From Streptomyces werraensis (lineage in GTDB: Bacteria > Actinomycetota > Actinomycetes > Streptomycetales > Streptomycetaceae): a stretch of 64,000 bases of DNA. Made by a program: the position numbers and the translations under genes. Numbering within the stretch: position 1 is the first letter of the stretch; each line of letters starts with the position of its first letter. The stretch is taken from the NCBI GenBank assembly GCA_014656175.1, contig BNBX01000007.1, forward strand, positions 365,800 through 429,799, read 5' to 3'. This document shows, one piece after another, positions 25,278 to 33,813 of this stretch. The notes under the pieces were generated by a model. The model saw only the letters and a list, made by a program, of their open reading frames with translations, was not told the DNA's origin and searched no databases.

Positions 25278-25973
25278 ATGCGTGAACGTGTGGTGGCCGC
25301 CTGCGACGGGGCCTCGAAGGGAAACCCCGGACCGGCCGGCTGGGCCTGGGTGATCGCGGACGGCTCCGGGACCCCGGACCGCTGGGAGGCCGGCGCCCTC
25401 GGCACCGCCACCAACAACGTCGCCGAACTCACCGCCCTGGAGCGGCTCCTCGCGGCCACCGACCCCGGTGTGCCGCTCGAGGTGCGGATGGACTCGCAGT
25501 ACGCCATGAAGGCCGTCACCATCTGGCTGCCCGGCTGGAAGCGCAACGGCTGGCGCACCGCCGCCGGGAAGCCCGTCGCCAACCAGGAGCTCGTCGTCCG
25601 CATCGACGGCCTGCTCCAGGACCGCTCCGTCGAGTTCCGCTACGTGCCCGCCCACCAGGTCGACGGCGACCGGCTCAACGACTTCGCCGACCGTGCCGCC
25701 AGCCAGGCGGCCTCCGCCCAGCAGGACGCGGGCAGCGCACAAGGCTCGCCCGAGCCGCCGCCGTCCGTGCCGCGCCCGTCCTCCGGCGGCTCCTCCCGCC
25801 GCGCCCCGGGCGGCGCCAGGTCCGCCCGCAAGCCGGGAGGTTCCTCCCGCACCATCAAGGCGAAGTTCCCCGGCCGCTGCCCGTGCGGACGGCCGTACGC
25901 GGCGGGTGAGCCCATCGCCAAGAACGACAAGGGGTGGGGCCACCCCGAGTGCCGGACGGCCGTCGGCGCCTGA
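25278..25973 (+). CDS. rnhA: Ribonuclease HI with C-terminal Cys-rich domain
   Basis: 231 residues from ATG 25278; an in-frame ATG at 25266 is the alternative and neither has a good Shine-Dalgarno sequence. RNase H domain 1-145 with D10 (CDGASKGNPGPAG), E50 (NNVAEL), D72 (MDSQYAMK) and D138 (NDFADRA). A Pro/Ser/Arg linker (150-195) leads to a small domain with CPCGRPYAAGEPI and HPEC, a probable zinc site. It cleaves the RNA strand of RNA-DNA hybrids. S. coelicolor has an active RNase HI at the matching position (recalled). It faces the minus-strand gene beyond the aldo/keto reductase. Confidence 0.88.
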   Translation: MRERVVAACDGASKGNPGPAGWAWVIADGSGTPDRWEAGALGTATNNVAELTALERLLAATDPGVPLEVRMDSQYAMKAVTIWLPGWKRNGWRTAAGKPVANQELVVRIDGLLQDRSVEFRYVPAHQVDGDRLNDFADRAASQAASAQQDAGSAQGSPEPPPSVPRPSSGGSSRRAPGGARSARKPGGSSRTIKAKFPGRCPCGRPYAAGEPIAKNDKGWGHPECRTAVGA

Positions 25974-26036
25974 GCGGGTCGTCCGCGCGGGGGAGCCACC
26001 GGCCGCCCGGCCGGGACGGATGACAGACTGACCGGC

Positions 26037-27020
26037 ATGGAAGAGCGCACTTTCGACAGGTCGGGACAGCACGCATCCGTGATCGGTCTCGGCACATGGC
26101 AGCTCGGCGCCGACTGGGGCGACGTCGACGACAAGGAAGCCCTCGCGGTGCTGGAGGCCGCCGCCGAGTCGGGCGTCACCTTCTTCGACACCGCCGACGT
26201 CTACGGTGACGGACGCAGCGAGCAGACCATCGCGTCGTTCCTCAGCGGACGGCCCGACCTGCACGTGCTGGTCGCCACCAAGATGGGCCGCCGTGTCGAC
26301 CAGATCCCCGAGAACTACGTCCTGGACAACTTCCGCGCCTGGAACGACCGCTCCCGGCGCAACCTGGGCGTCGACCGCATCGACCTGGTGCAGCTGCACT
26401 GCCCGCCCACCCCCGTCTACTCCACCGACGAGGTCTTCGACGCCCTCGACACCCTTGTCGAGGAGGAGCGGATCGCCGCCTACGGCGTGAGCGTGGAGAC
26501 CTGTGCCGAGGCCCTGACCGCCATCGCCCGGCCGAATGTGGCCAGCGTGCAGATCATCCTCAACCCGTTCCGCATGAAGCCGCTGCGCGAGGTGCTCCCC
26601 GCCGCGCGCGAGGCCGGCGTCGGCGTCATCGCCCGTGTCCCGCTCGCCTCCGGCCTGCTGTCCGGCAAGTACACCAAGGACACCGTCTTCCCGGAGAACG
26701 ACCACCGCACCTTCAACCGGCACGGCGAGGCCTTCGACCAGGGCGAGACCTTCTCCGGCGTGGACTGGACGACCGGCGTCGAGGCCGCCGCCGAGTTCGC
26801 GGCGCTGGCCCCCGAGGGATACACCCCGGCCCAGCTCGCGCTGCGCTGGATCGTCCGGCAGCCCGGCGTCACCACCGTCATCCCCGGCGCCCGCTCGCCC
26901 GAACAGGCCCGCGCCAACGCGGCCGCGGCCCGGCTGCCCGAGCTGTCCGACTCCACCCTCGCCGCGATCACCGACCTCTACGACCGGCGGATCCGCGAGC
27001 AGGTGGAGAGCCGCTGGTGA
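26037..27020 (+). CDS. Aldo/keto reductase
   Basis: 327 residues from ATG 26037. TIM barrel with FFDTADVYGDGRSE (Asp, Tyr), ATKMGRR (Lys), VQLHCPP (His) and the cofactor end VIPGARSPEQARANAAA. Closest in pattern to the oxidoreductase group often labelled 'Tas/YajO-like'. Substrate unknown. It lies 63 bases after RNase HI and 10 bases before the stop of a convergent gene. Confidence 0.88.
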   Translation: MEERTFDRSGQHASVIGLGTWQLGADWGDVDDKEALAVLEAAAESGVTFFDTADVYGDGRSEQTIASFLSGRPDLHVLVATKMGRRVDQIPENYVLDNFRAWNDRSRRNLGVDRIDLVQLHCPPTPVYSTDEVFDALDTLVEEERIAAYGVSVETCAEALTAIARPNVASVQIILNPFRMKPLREVLPAAREAGVGVIARVPLASGLLSGKYTKDTVFPENDHRTFNRHGEAFDQGETFSGVDWTTGVEAAAEFAALAPEGYTPAQLALRWIVRQPGVTTVIPGARSPEQARANAAAARLPELSDSTLAAITDLYDRRIREQVESRW

Positions 27021-27030
27021 CGGAGGAGCG

Positions 27031-27372
27031 TCAGGACTCCAGCACGAGCTGACGCTCCTGCTCCTGGTCGCCGGCGGCGGCGCCCTCGTCGCGGGCCGTG
27101 AAAACCCGCGACAGCGCGTCGCTCGCCCGGCGCACCGCCTCCGGGGTGCCCTGCACGGTGACGGTCACCGGCTCCGACAAGGGCCGGTGACCGTCCTCCG
27201 CCGTGCCCGTGCCTTCGCCCTCGCCGCCGAACGTCGCCATGCGGACGGTCGCGTCCGTGTCCGAGGGCCGCTCCTGCGGCGGCCCGAACGTGCCTTCCAG
27301 CGCGCCGACGACCGCCCGGGCGTCGGCGGCGTCCCCGCCGCTGAGTGTCACGGTGAGCTGGGTGTCCGACAT
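27031..27372 (-). CDS. Small acidic protein, possibly EACC1-like
   Basis: 113 residues from ATG 27372. It starts MSDTQLTVTLSGGDAADARAVVGALEGTFG and has a second strand-helix unit VTVTVQGTPEAVRRASDALSRVF, giving a beta-alpha-beta pattern with a Gly/Glu-rich middle. The layout recalls 'effector-associated constant component' proteins of actinobacterial conflict loci, but no effector or NTPase lies beside it, so this is weak. Convergent with the aldo/keto reductase and divergent from the DUF6328 gene (129 bases between starts). Confidence 0.6.
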   Translation of the reverse strand: MSDTQLTVTLSGGDAADARAVVGALEGTFGPPQERPSDTDATVRMATFGGEGEGTGTAEDGHRPLSEPVTVTVQGTPEAVRRASDALSRVFTARDEGAAAGDQEQERQLVLES

Positions 27373-27501
27373 GTGTCCCACTTTCGTCCGGCCTGGTCGT
27401 GTCGCCGACCGTGTAACCGTGCCCCGCCCCGCCAAACCGGCGGTGGGAGGAGGCTCCCTTTCGGGGAAACCGGAGGGGGAGACCCGATCGAAGGAGGCAC
27501 C

Positions 27502-27999
27502 GTGCCGGACACGGAGCAGGGCGGGAGCAGGCGCCGCGGGCGCAACGAGACCGAGGAGGAGAGAGCGGACCGGATGTGGACCGAGCTCATCCAGGAGGTC
27601 CGTGTGGCCCAGATGGGCGTGCAGATCCTGTTCGGTTTTCTGCTGACGGTCGTGTTCACCCCGACCTACGAGGACCTGTCCGGCACCGACAAGACCATCT
27701 ACATCGTCACGGTGGTGATGGGCGCCTGCGCGACCGGGGCGCTGATCGGCCCGGTGTCGCTGCACCGGCTCGTCAGCGGACGGCGCATCAAACCGCAGGC
27801 GGTGCGGTGGGCGTCACGGCTCACCCTGCTGGGACTGGCGCTGCTGCTGGTCACCACCAGCTCCTCGCTGCTGCTCATCCTGCGGGTGGCCAGCCACGAC
27901 GACTTCGTGCCGTACCTGGTGGCCGGGGTGGTGTGCTGGTACCTGCTGTGCTGGTTCGGGCTGCCGATGTGGGCGCGCTACCGCCACACCACGCGCTGA
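27502..27999 (+). CDS. DUF6328-type four-helix membrane protein
   Basis: 165 residues from GTG 27502, with AAGGAGG 4 bases upstream. A charged N-terminus (1-35) precedes four hydrophobic segments (about 42-60, 72-92, 112-132, 138-158). The start ETEEERADRMWTELIQEVRVAQMGVQILFGFLL is typical of the actinobacterial DUF6328 family of unknown function. The last codons and stop are part of a 21-base tandem duplication. Confidence 0.8.
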   Translation: MPDTEQGGSRRRGRNETEEERADRMWTELIQEVRVAQMGVQILFGFLLTVVFTPTYEDLSGTDKTIYIVTVVMGACATGALIGPVSLHRLVSGRRIKPQAVRWASRLTLLGLALLLVTTSSSLLLILRVASHDDFVPYLVAGVVCWYLLCWFGLPMWARYRHTTR

Positions 28000-28020
28000 C
28001 ACCGCCACACCACGCGCTGA
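27980..28020. repeat. Exact 20-bp tandem duplication across the DUF6328 stop
   Basis: ACCGCCACACCACGCGCTGA is found at 27980-27999 and again at 28001-28020, period 21. The first copy encodes the C-terminus and stop, and the second repeats the stop in another frame. A recent slippage or duplication event is the simplest reading. Confidence 0.85.
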
Positions 28021-28040
28021 TCGCGAGGGCTCACGAGGGT

Positions 28041-28466
28041 TCAGCTGTTGGCGAGGACGTCCGCGAGGAAGTCGTCCACGCGGACCTCCTCGCACCCCGG
28101 CGGCACCAGCCGGTGGGTCTCGGTCAGGAACTCCCCGACGGCCTCCGCCCAGGCGAACACCACCGCGTGGTGCCTGCCGCCGTCGGCGCGCGCCTCGCCC
28201 AGGAACTCCATCCGCAGCTCCCGTCCCACACCGCGGGCCTGCGGACTCAGCCGCACGTCGCCTATGCCGACCGGACGGCTCAGACCGGCGGTGACCATCT
28301 CCCGGTCCAGCTGCCAGCGCGCCAGCACCCGGCCGTCGAGGGTGAAGACGGCCGTGACGGCGAACGGGTCCGACGGGTCGTAGCTCAGGTGGGCGAGCAC
28401 GGGAAAACGCTCCGTGTCGCCCGCCTGGAGCTCCACCACCAGGGTCTTGTGCACGAACGAGTTCAC
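28041..28466 (-). CDS. ssgC: SsgA-like sporulation protein (SsgC)
   Basis: 141 residues from GTG 28466, chosen for the GGAGG 7 bases upstream. The sequence follows the SALP family: LSYDPSDPFAVTAVFTLDGRVLARWQLDREMVTAGLSRPVGIGDVRL (near 38-85) and a C-terminal helix. SALPs occur only in morphologically complex actinomycetes and guide septum placement, peptidoglycan maintenance and spore separation. Position after RNase HI matches ssgC (recalled from S. coelicolor), whose loss affects septation. A SigB-class promoter lies just upstream. Confidence 0.85.
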   Translation of the reverse strand: MNSFVHKTLVVELQAGDTERFPVLAHLSYDPSDPFAVTAVFTLDGRVLARWQLDREMVTAGLSRPVGIGDVRLSPQARGVGRELRMEFLGEARADGGRHHAVVFAWAEAVGEFLTETHRLVPPGCEEVRVDDFLADVLANS

Positions 28467-28503
28467 CAGGCGCCTCCGGGACGTACCGACGTAGAGCCCT
28501 CTA

Positions 28504-28527
28504 GTACCCCGGATCCCGGCAAGATGC
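28504..28527 (-). promoter_or_regulatory. SigB-class promoter of ssgC
   Basis: On the minus strand GCAT (28527-28524), 14 bases, GGGTAC (28509-28504), fitting GNNT-N14/16-GGGTA(C/T). It is about 40 bases before the GTG start and shares the -35 GCAT with the sigL promoter. Confidence 0.6.
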
Positions 28528-28569
28528 TCAGCTCTCCGGGTGAATCCGTCACACCTCACGCACGGACCG

Positions 28570-29541
28570 TCAGCCGAAGGCCTTCCGCAGCGCCGGCAGC
28601 AGCGTCCGCTCCGCCCAGTCCAGGTACGCCGGCTGCGACTCCCCGCCGATCTGCACCAGGGCGATCTCCGTGAATCCCGCCTCGGCGTACGGGCGGACCG
28701 CCTCGACGAAGTCGTCCGGGTCGCTGCCGCAGGGGATCGAGGAGGCGACGTCGTCGGGCCGCACGAACTGGGTCGCCGACGCGAAGGAGTCCGGGTGCGG
28801 CAGCTCGGCGTTCACCTTCCAGCCGTTGCCGAACCAGCGGAACTGGGCGTGCGCCCGCTCCACGGCGGTGTCCCGGTCCGGGTCGTAGCTCACCGGCAGC
28901 TGGCCCACACGCGGCTTTCCCTCGCCGCCGTGCTCGTCGAACATCTCCAGCAGCTGCGGCTTCGGCTCGGTGGCGATCATCAGGTCGGCGTGGTGCCCGG
29001 CGAGGGCGCACGACCGCTTGCCCGAGACCGCGATCCCGAGCGGCGGCGGCTGGTCCGGCAGGTCCCACAGCTTGGCCGACTCCACGTCGAAGTGCTCGCC
29101 CCGGTAGTTCACATGCCCGCCCTCGAACAGTGCGCGGATGATCTCCACCGCCTCCTCGAGCATCTCGTGGCGTACGTCCACCGGCGGCCAGCCGCCGCCC
29201 ACCACGTGCTCGTTGAGGTTCTCGCCGGACCCCAGTCCCAGCCGGAACCGGCCGCCCGACAGCAGCTGCATCGTCGCCGCCTTCTGCGCCACCACCGCCG
29301 GGTGGTACCGCTTCGTCGGACACGTCACGTACGTCATCAGCGGGATCCGTGAGGTGGCCTGCGCGGCCGCGCCCAGCACGCTCCACGCGTACGGCGAGTG
29401 ACCCTGCTCGGCCAGCCAGGGGAAGTAGTGGTCCGAGGTCACCGAGAAGTCGAAGCCCGCCTTCTCGGCGCGCACCACGTGCTCCACCAGCTCACGCGGG
29501 CCCGCCTGCTCGGTCATCATCGTGTACCCGATTTGCACCAT
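28570..29541 (-). CDS. LLM-class F420-dependent oxidoreductase (TIGR03557 type)
   Basis: 323 residues from ATG 29541. Luciferase-like barrel beginning VQIGYTMMTEQAGPRELVEHVVRAEKAGFDF, with SDHYFPW, YVTCPTKRYHPAVVAQKAATMQLLSGGRFRLGLGSGENLNEH and the C-terminal DPDDFVEAVRPYAEAGFTEIALVQIGG. This is the glucose-6-phosphate dehydrogenase-like branch of F420 enzymes; substrate unknown. Divergent from the serine hydrolase gene (72 bases between starts). Confidence 0.88.
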   Translation of the reverse strand: MVQIGYTMMTEQAGPRELVEHVVRAEKAGFDFSVTSDHYFPWLAEQGHSPYAWSVLGAAAQATSRIPLMTYVTCPTKRYHPAVVAQKAATMQLLSGGRFRLGLGSGENLNEHVVGGGWPPVDVRHEMLEEAVEIIRALFEGGHVNYRGEHFDVESAKLWDLPDQPPPLGIAVSGKRSCALAGHHADLMIATEPKPQLLEMFDEHGGEGKPRVGQLPVSYDPDRDTAVERAHAQFRWFGNGWKVNAELPHPDSFASATQFVRPDDVASSIPCGSDPDDFVEAVRPYAEAGFTEIALVQIGGESQPAYLDWAERTLLPALRKAFG

Positions 29542-29613
29542 GGCGTCCGGGTCCCCCGCGGCGACCGGCGAAAACGGTGGATCACCCGCCGGTGCCCCGG
29601 GCAGGATGCCCCC

Positions 29614-31047
29614 ATGACCCACCGAGCCCTCCCGACCGCAGCCCCCGCGACCCAGGGCGTCGACGCGTCCGGCGTCCACGCCTTCCTCGACGCGCTCGAG
29701 GCCGACCCGGACATCGAACCGCACGGAGTGACGATCGTGCGCCACGGCAAGGTCGTGGCCTCCGGCTCGTGGGCGCCCTGGACCGCCGAACGCCCTCATC
29801 TGCTGTACTCGCTCAGCAAGAGCTTCACCTCGACCGCGGCCGGGCTCGCCGAGGCGGAGGGGCTGATCGACTTCGACGCCCCCGTGCTGTCGTACTTCCC
29901 GGAGATCGACGCCGACATCACCGACCCGCGCAGCCGGGCGATGCTGGTGCGCCACGTGGCGTCCATGGCCAGCGGACACGACCACGAGACCGTCGACGAG
30001 GCGTTCGGCGCCGACCCGGCCGAACCGGTGCGCGGCTTCCTGCTCCAGCCGCCGCAGCGCGACCCGGGCACCCTGTTCACCTACAACCAGCCCTGCACGT
30101 ACACCCTCGCCGCGATCGTGCAGCGGGTCACCGGGCAGACGCTCGTGGAGTATCTGCGGCCGCGGCTGTTCGACCCGCTGGGCATCGGCGAGACGCTGTG
30201 GTCCCGCGACCGCGCCGGACGCGAGATCGGCTTCGCCGGGCTCCACACCACCACCGACGCGATAGCGAAGTTCGGCCTGCTGTATCTGAACGACGGCGTC
30301 TGGCAGGGCGAGCGGCTGCTGCCGGAGGGATGGGTCGAGCGCGCCACCCGCGCCCACATCGGCACCGCCGGGGCCATGGGCGGCGACGACCGCCCCGACT
30401 GGGACCAGGGCTACGGCTACCAGTTCTGGCGGGGCCGGCACGGCTACCGCGGCGACGGCGCCTACGGACAGTTCTGCCTGGTGCTGCCCGAGCACGACGC
30501 GGTGATCGCCGCGACGTCCGCCACCGTGGAGATGCAGCGCTACCTCGAACTGGTGTGGCGGCACCTGCTGCCCGCCTTCGGCGACGCCCCGCCGTCCGGG
30601 CGCGACGCGGAGGACACGGCCCTGCGCGAGCGTCTGGAGCGCCTGGCCCTGCCCGCGACGGACGGCGCCCCCGCGCCGGCGACCGACGGCTGGGCCGGGG
30701 CGGCCTTCACCCCGGAGGGCGGGCTCTGCGCCGAGCAGCCGAAACTGACCGCCGCCGAGCTCACGGCGGACGACGGCGGCTGGACGCTGACCCTCGACGA
30801 GGACGGCCACCGGCTGGCGGCCCGCTGGACCGGCACGGACTGGACCGTCACCGAGGGCGCGGTGCCCGTCGCGGTCACCGGCGGCTGGCACGGCCCCGAC
30901 ACGCTCACCGTCGACATCGCCTTCCTGGAGACCCCGCACCGGCTGCGCGTCACCTGCTCCCTGACCGACCGCGTCTTCCGCGCCCACTGGCTCACCACAC
31001 CGCTGGTCCCCTGGCCGCTGCGCGCGCTGCGGGCCCCGCGGGGCTAG
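29614..31047 (+). CDS. Serine hydrolase of the beta-lactamase/class C penicillin-binding type
   Basis: 477 residues from ATG 29614. No signal peptide. Motif SLSK (about 69-72, in LLYSLSKSFTSTAAGL) is the SxxK nucleophile-base pair; FTYNQPCTYTLA supplies the YxN element, and GYRGDGAYGQF resembles the third HxG/KTG region. The last 110 residues are a separate beta-rich domain (GWTLTLDEDGHRLAARWTGTDWTV). It may be an esterase or D-amino-acid-type peptidase in the cytoplasm. Its stop overlaps the convergent pseudokinase stop by four bases (CTAG). Confidence 0.85.
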   Translation: MTHRALPTAAPATQGVDASGVHAFLDALEADPDIEPHGVTIVRHGKVVASGSWAPWTAERPHLLYSLSKSFTSTAAGLAEAEGLIDFDAPVLSYFPEIDADITDPRSRAMLVRHVASMASGHDHETVDEAFGADPAEPVRGFLLQPPQRDPGTLFTYNQPCTYTLAAIVQRVTGQTLVEYLRPRLFDPLGIGETLWSRDRAGREIGFAGLHTTTDAIAKFGLLYLNDGVWQGERLLPEGWVERATRAHIGTAGAMGGDDRPDWDQGYGYQFWRGRHGYRGDGAYGQFCLVLPEHDAVIAATSATVEMQRYLELVWRHLLPAFGDAPPSGRDAEDTALRERLERLALPATDGAPAPATDGWAGAAFTPEGGLCAEQPKLTAAELTADDGGWTLTLDEDGHRLAARWTGTDWTVTEGAVPVAVTGGWHGPDTLTVDIAFLETPHRLRVTCSLTDRVFRAHWLTTPLVPWPLRALRAPRG

Positions 31048-32651
31048 CTCGCCGTACCGGGCCGGAAGGTCCGCAGGACCGTGCGCAGGGCCTCCTGGCT
31101 GCCGGCGCTCGCCCAGTCGGCGGCCGGGGTGGTCCAGCGCAGGGAGAAGCCCCGGCCGTCGCCCAGCAGGAGGCCGCGGCCGAAGGTGCGTACCCGGGCG
31201 CCGTCGTCCTTGGTGATCCACTGCATGTCGGCGGCCTCACGGCCCTGGTACGTCGTGGGCTCGATGGCGCCGATCCGCTGATAGGCGCCGGCGCTCGCGA
31301 GGCCCGGCTCCACGGTGTCCCGCCACACGGCGACCGGGTCCGGGCCGACGCGCTCGCTGTAGGTGACGGCGAGGGTGCGCGGGTCGTCGTCGGCGCCGAA
31401 GGTGACGCGGTAGGACAGCTCCCCGGCGCGGGACGTCCGCTGCCGTTCCCAGCCCTGGGGCAGCGCGACGGAGAACCCCTCCGGGGCGCGGTAGGTGCGG
31501 AAGCCCGCGGGCAGGGCGTCGCGGTCCGGCGGGGACGGCGAGGCGGACCCGGGCGGGGAGGGCTGCGGCGAGGGAGCGGTGGACGACGGGGAAGCGGCGC
31601 CGGCCGACGGCGGGACCCGCGGGGCGGTGTCCCGCGCCCCGGTCCCTCCGGCCGGCGCGGACACCGAGGCGGCGGGGCCGCCGTCGGCCCGGTCGTCGCC
31701 GCCGGGCAGCCCTGCCGCCGCCGCGATCACGGCCGCCGCCACCGTGACCACCGCGAGGGGCGCACCGACGAGCACCCCCTTCCGCTTCCGCTCCCGCCCC
31801 GCCGTCGTGTACGCCTTGGCCGGCCCGGGGCCGGCGCCGGGGGCCTCCCGCAGCACCCGGGTGAGCACGTCCCGCACCACCTGGCGGCCCGGGCGCTCAC
31901 GGGGCTCCTTGCGCAGCAGCCCCGTGACGACCTCGGTGAGCGGCCCGCAGCGCACAGGCGGGCGCAGCGGCAGCCGGTCCACCCCGCGCAGTGTGGCCGC
32001 CGGCCTGCCCCGGTCACGGAACGGCGGGCGTCCCTCCAGCATCGTGTAGAGGATCGCCCCCAGCGCCCACAGGTCGGCGGCCGGGCCGACCTGCTCGTTC
32101 CGCGCCTGTTCCGGCGCCGCGTACGACGGCGCGGTGAGCCGGGGCGCCGACGTCGTCCCGGCCACCCCGTAGCCGGTGACGATCACCGGGCCGGTCTCGC
32201 GCAGGTGGAGCTGTCCGGGGCTGAGCTCGCCGTGGGTGACTGCCTCCGGGTGCGCCGCGTCCAGCACGTCGAGTAGGTCCAGGGCGACGCGCGCCGCCCG
32301 CGCGGGCGCGAACTTGCCCTGCTGGAGCAGGACTTCGTCCAGCGGGGTGCCGTCGATCCAGGCGGTGACCGTCCACAGGCAGCCGCCCTCGGCGACCGCG
32401 TCGACGACGTCCGCGATGCGGTCGGGGCAGAGCCGGGCCACGTTCTCGGTGGCCCGCAGGATCCGGGAGGGCGCGCGGCGGACGCCCTCCGCGGCGTCCG
32501 CCGGCAGCTCGATGCGGGTGGCCAGACAGGGCCGGCCGGTTCGCAGGTCGTCGGCGTACCAGCTGACCCGGTTGGCCTCACGGTGCGTGATCTCGACCAG
32601 CCGGTAGCGGCCGGCGACCGGCCGGTCGGTGGAGGCGTGCGCCCAGCCCAT
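31044..32651 (-). CDS. Membrane-anchored serine/threonine pseudokinase
   Basis: 535 residues from ATG 32651, with GAGGGA upstream. Kinase-like domain 15-270, but the key residues are gone: the VAIK lysine position reads R46 (CLATRIELP), the HRDLKPxN loop reads HGELSPGQL (140-148) and DFG reads TGYG (159-162). APE (179-181) and the DxWxLG helix remain. Then a basic stop-transfer region, one membrane helix (292-314), a Pro/Ser linker and an external domain (about 390-535) similar to those of PknB-like proteins. It likely senses or scaffolds rather than phosphorylates (inference). Confidence 0.85.
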   Translation of the reverse strand: MGWAHASTDRPVAGRYRLVEITHREANRVSWYADDLRTGRPCLATRIELPADAAEGVRRAPSRILRATENVARLCPDRIADVVDAVAEGGCLWTVTAWIDGTPLDEVLLQQGKFAPARAARVALDLLDVLDAAHPEAVTHGELSPGQLHLRETGPVIVTGYGVAGTTSAPRLTAPSYAAPEQARNEQVGPAADLWALGAILYTMLEGRPPFRDRGRPAATLRGVDRLPLRPPVRCGPLTEVVTGLLRKEPRERPGRQVVRDVLTRVLREAPGAGPGPAKAYTTAGRERKRKGVLVGAPLAVVTVAAAVIAAAAGLPGGDDRADGGPAASVSAPAGGTGARDTAPRVPPSAGAASPSSTAPSPQPSPPGSASPSPPDRDALPAGFRTYRAPEGFSVALPQGWERQRTSRAGELSYRVTFGADDDPRTLAVTYSERVGPDPVAVWRDTVEPGLASAGAYQRIGAIEPTTYQGREAADMQWITKDDGARVRTFGRGLLLGDGRGFSLRWTTPAADWASAGSQEALRTVLRTFRPGTAS

Positions 32652-32652
32652 T

Positions 32653-32681
32653 GGTGATCCCTCGTCCGGTGATCCCTCGTC
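32653..32681 (-). repeat. 15-base tandem duplication of the pseudokinase ribosome site
   Basis: GGTGATCCCTCGTC occurs at 32653-32666 and 32668-32681. On the minus strand each copy carries GAGGGA, so the gene has two ribosome-site copies 15 bases apart; the nearer one is 6 bases from the ATG. Confidence 0.7.
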
Positions 32682-32770
32682 GAACCGCTGACTTCCGTCC
32701 CCCCTGATACGGAGGAGAGGGGCCGGAGCGTTCAACGGCCGGGCGCGACGCCTTGCGCGGTCCGCCGGGT

Positions 32771-33730
32771 TCAGCGCAGGGAGAAGTGATCCGTCCACGC
32801 CATCATGTCGGTGGTGGTGGCGTTCCCGCCGCACACCACAAGACCCAGCCGGGCGTCGTCGCCGACCCGCTCCAGCACCCGGCGGGCGGCCGGCAGCAGA
32901 CAGCCCGCGGCCGGCTCCGCCCACACCTTGGCGTGGTCCGCCAGGTCCAGCGAGCCCTGCACCGCCTCCCGGTCCGGCACCACCAGCACCTCCGTGACCA
33001 GCTCCACGACATGGTCGTACGTCAGCTGCGACACGGCGGGCGCGCTGAGTGTGGAGACGATCGAGGAGAGCGTGACCGGCACCGGGCCGCCCGCCGCCAG
33101 CGCCTCGGACATCGCCTGCGCCCCCTCGGTCTCCACGCCCCACACCCGCACCCCCGGCCGCCGGGCGCGCAGCGCCGCCGCGACCCCGGCGATCAGGCCC
33201 CCGCCGCCGATGCTCACCAGCACGTCGGTCAGCTCACCGGCGTCCTCGGCGAACTCCAGCCCCACGGTGCCCTGACCGGCGATCACCACCGGGTCGTCGA
33301 AGGGGTGCACCAGGGTCAGGCCCTCCTGCCGCAGCTCGGCGGTGAGGGCGAACGCCCCGGCCATGTCGTCCGTGACCCGCACCGTGGCGCCCGACGCCTG
33401 CGCGATCTCCACGGCCCGCACGGGCGCCGAACGCGGCATCACGACGGTTGCCTTCACATCCAGCGAGGCGGCCGTCACCGCCAGCGCGATGCCGTGGTTG
33501 CCGCCGCTCACCGCGACCACCCCGGCGGCCCGTTCCGCTTCGCTCAGCGCCAGCAGCTTCGCCGCCGCACCGCGCACCTTGAACGACCCGGTGTGCTGGA
33601 GCAGCTCCAGCTTGGCCGTCACCGGCACCCCGAGAAGTGCAGAAAGGCCGGGGCTCGGCACGGTCGGGGTGCGCACCACGTGTCCGGCGATCCGCTCCGC
33701 GGCGGTCTCGATGTCGGCGATCTCGATCAC
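32771..33730 (-). CDS. PLP-dependent threonine/serine dehydratase-like enzyme
   Basis: 319 residues from GTG 33730, which has GGAAAGG 8 bases upstream; a GTG at 33739 adds three residues. Fold type II PLP enzyme: the cofactor lysine is in TGSFKVRGA, the asparagine loop is SGGNHGIA, and the phosphate loop is SIGGGGLIAGVA. Lacks the ACT regulatory domain of biosynthetic IlvA, so it is a catabolic dehydratase or racemase of the TdcB/serine racemase group. It is the upstream neighbour of the pseudokinase on the same strand, about 120 bases away. Confidence 0.88.
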   Translation of the reverse strand: MIEIADIETAAERIAGHVVRTPTVPSPGLSALLGVPVTAKLELLQHTGSFKVRGAAAKLLALSEAERAAGVVAVSGGNHGIALAVTAASLDVKATVVMPRSAPVRAVEIAQASGATVRVTDDMAGAFALTAELRQEGLTLVHPFDDPVVIAGQGTVGLEFAEDAGELTDVLVSIGGGGLIAGVAAALRARRPGVRVWGVETEGAQAMSEALAAGGPVPVTLSSIVSTLSAPAVSQLTYDHVVELVTEVLVVPDREAVQGSLDLADHAKVWAEPAAGCLLPAARRVLERVGDDARLGLVVCGGNATTTDMMAWTDHFSLR

Positions 33731-33813
33731 GACTGTCACCTTTCCGGCGCGGGGGCGTGATCCGCGCCGTGCACAGCCTCACCCGGCGGCCCGCCGTGGT
33801 CAACGTGGTTCAT

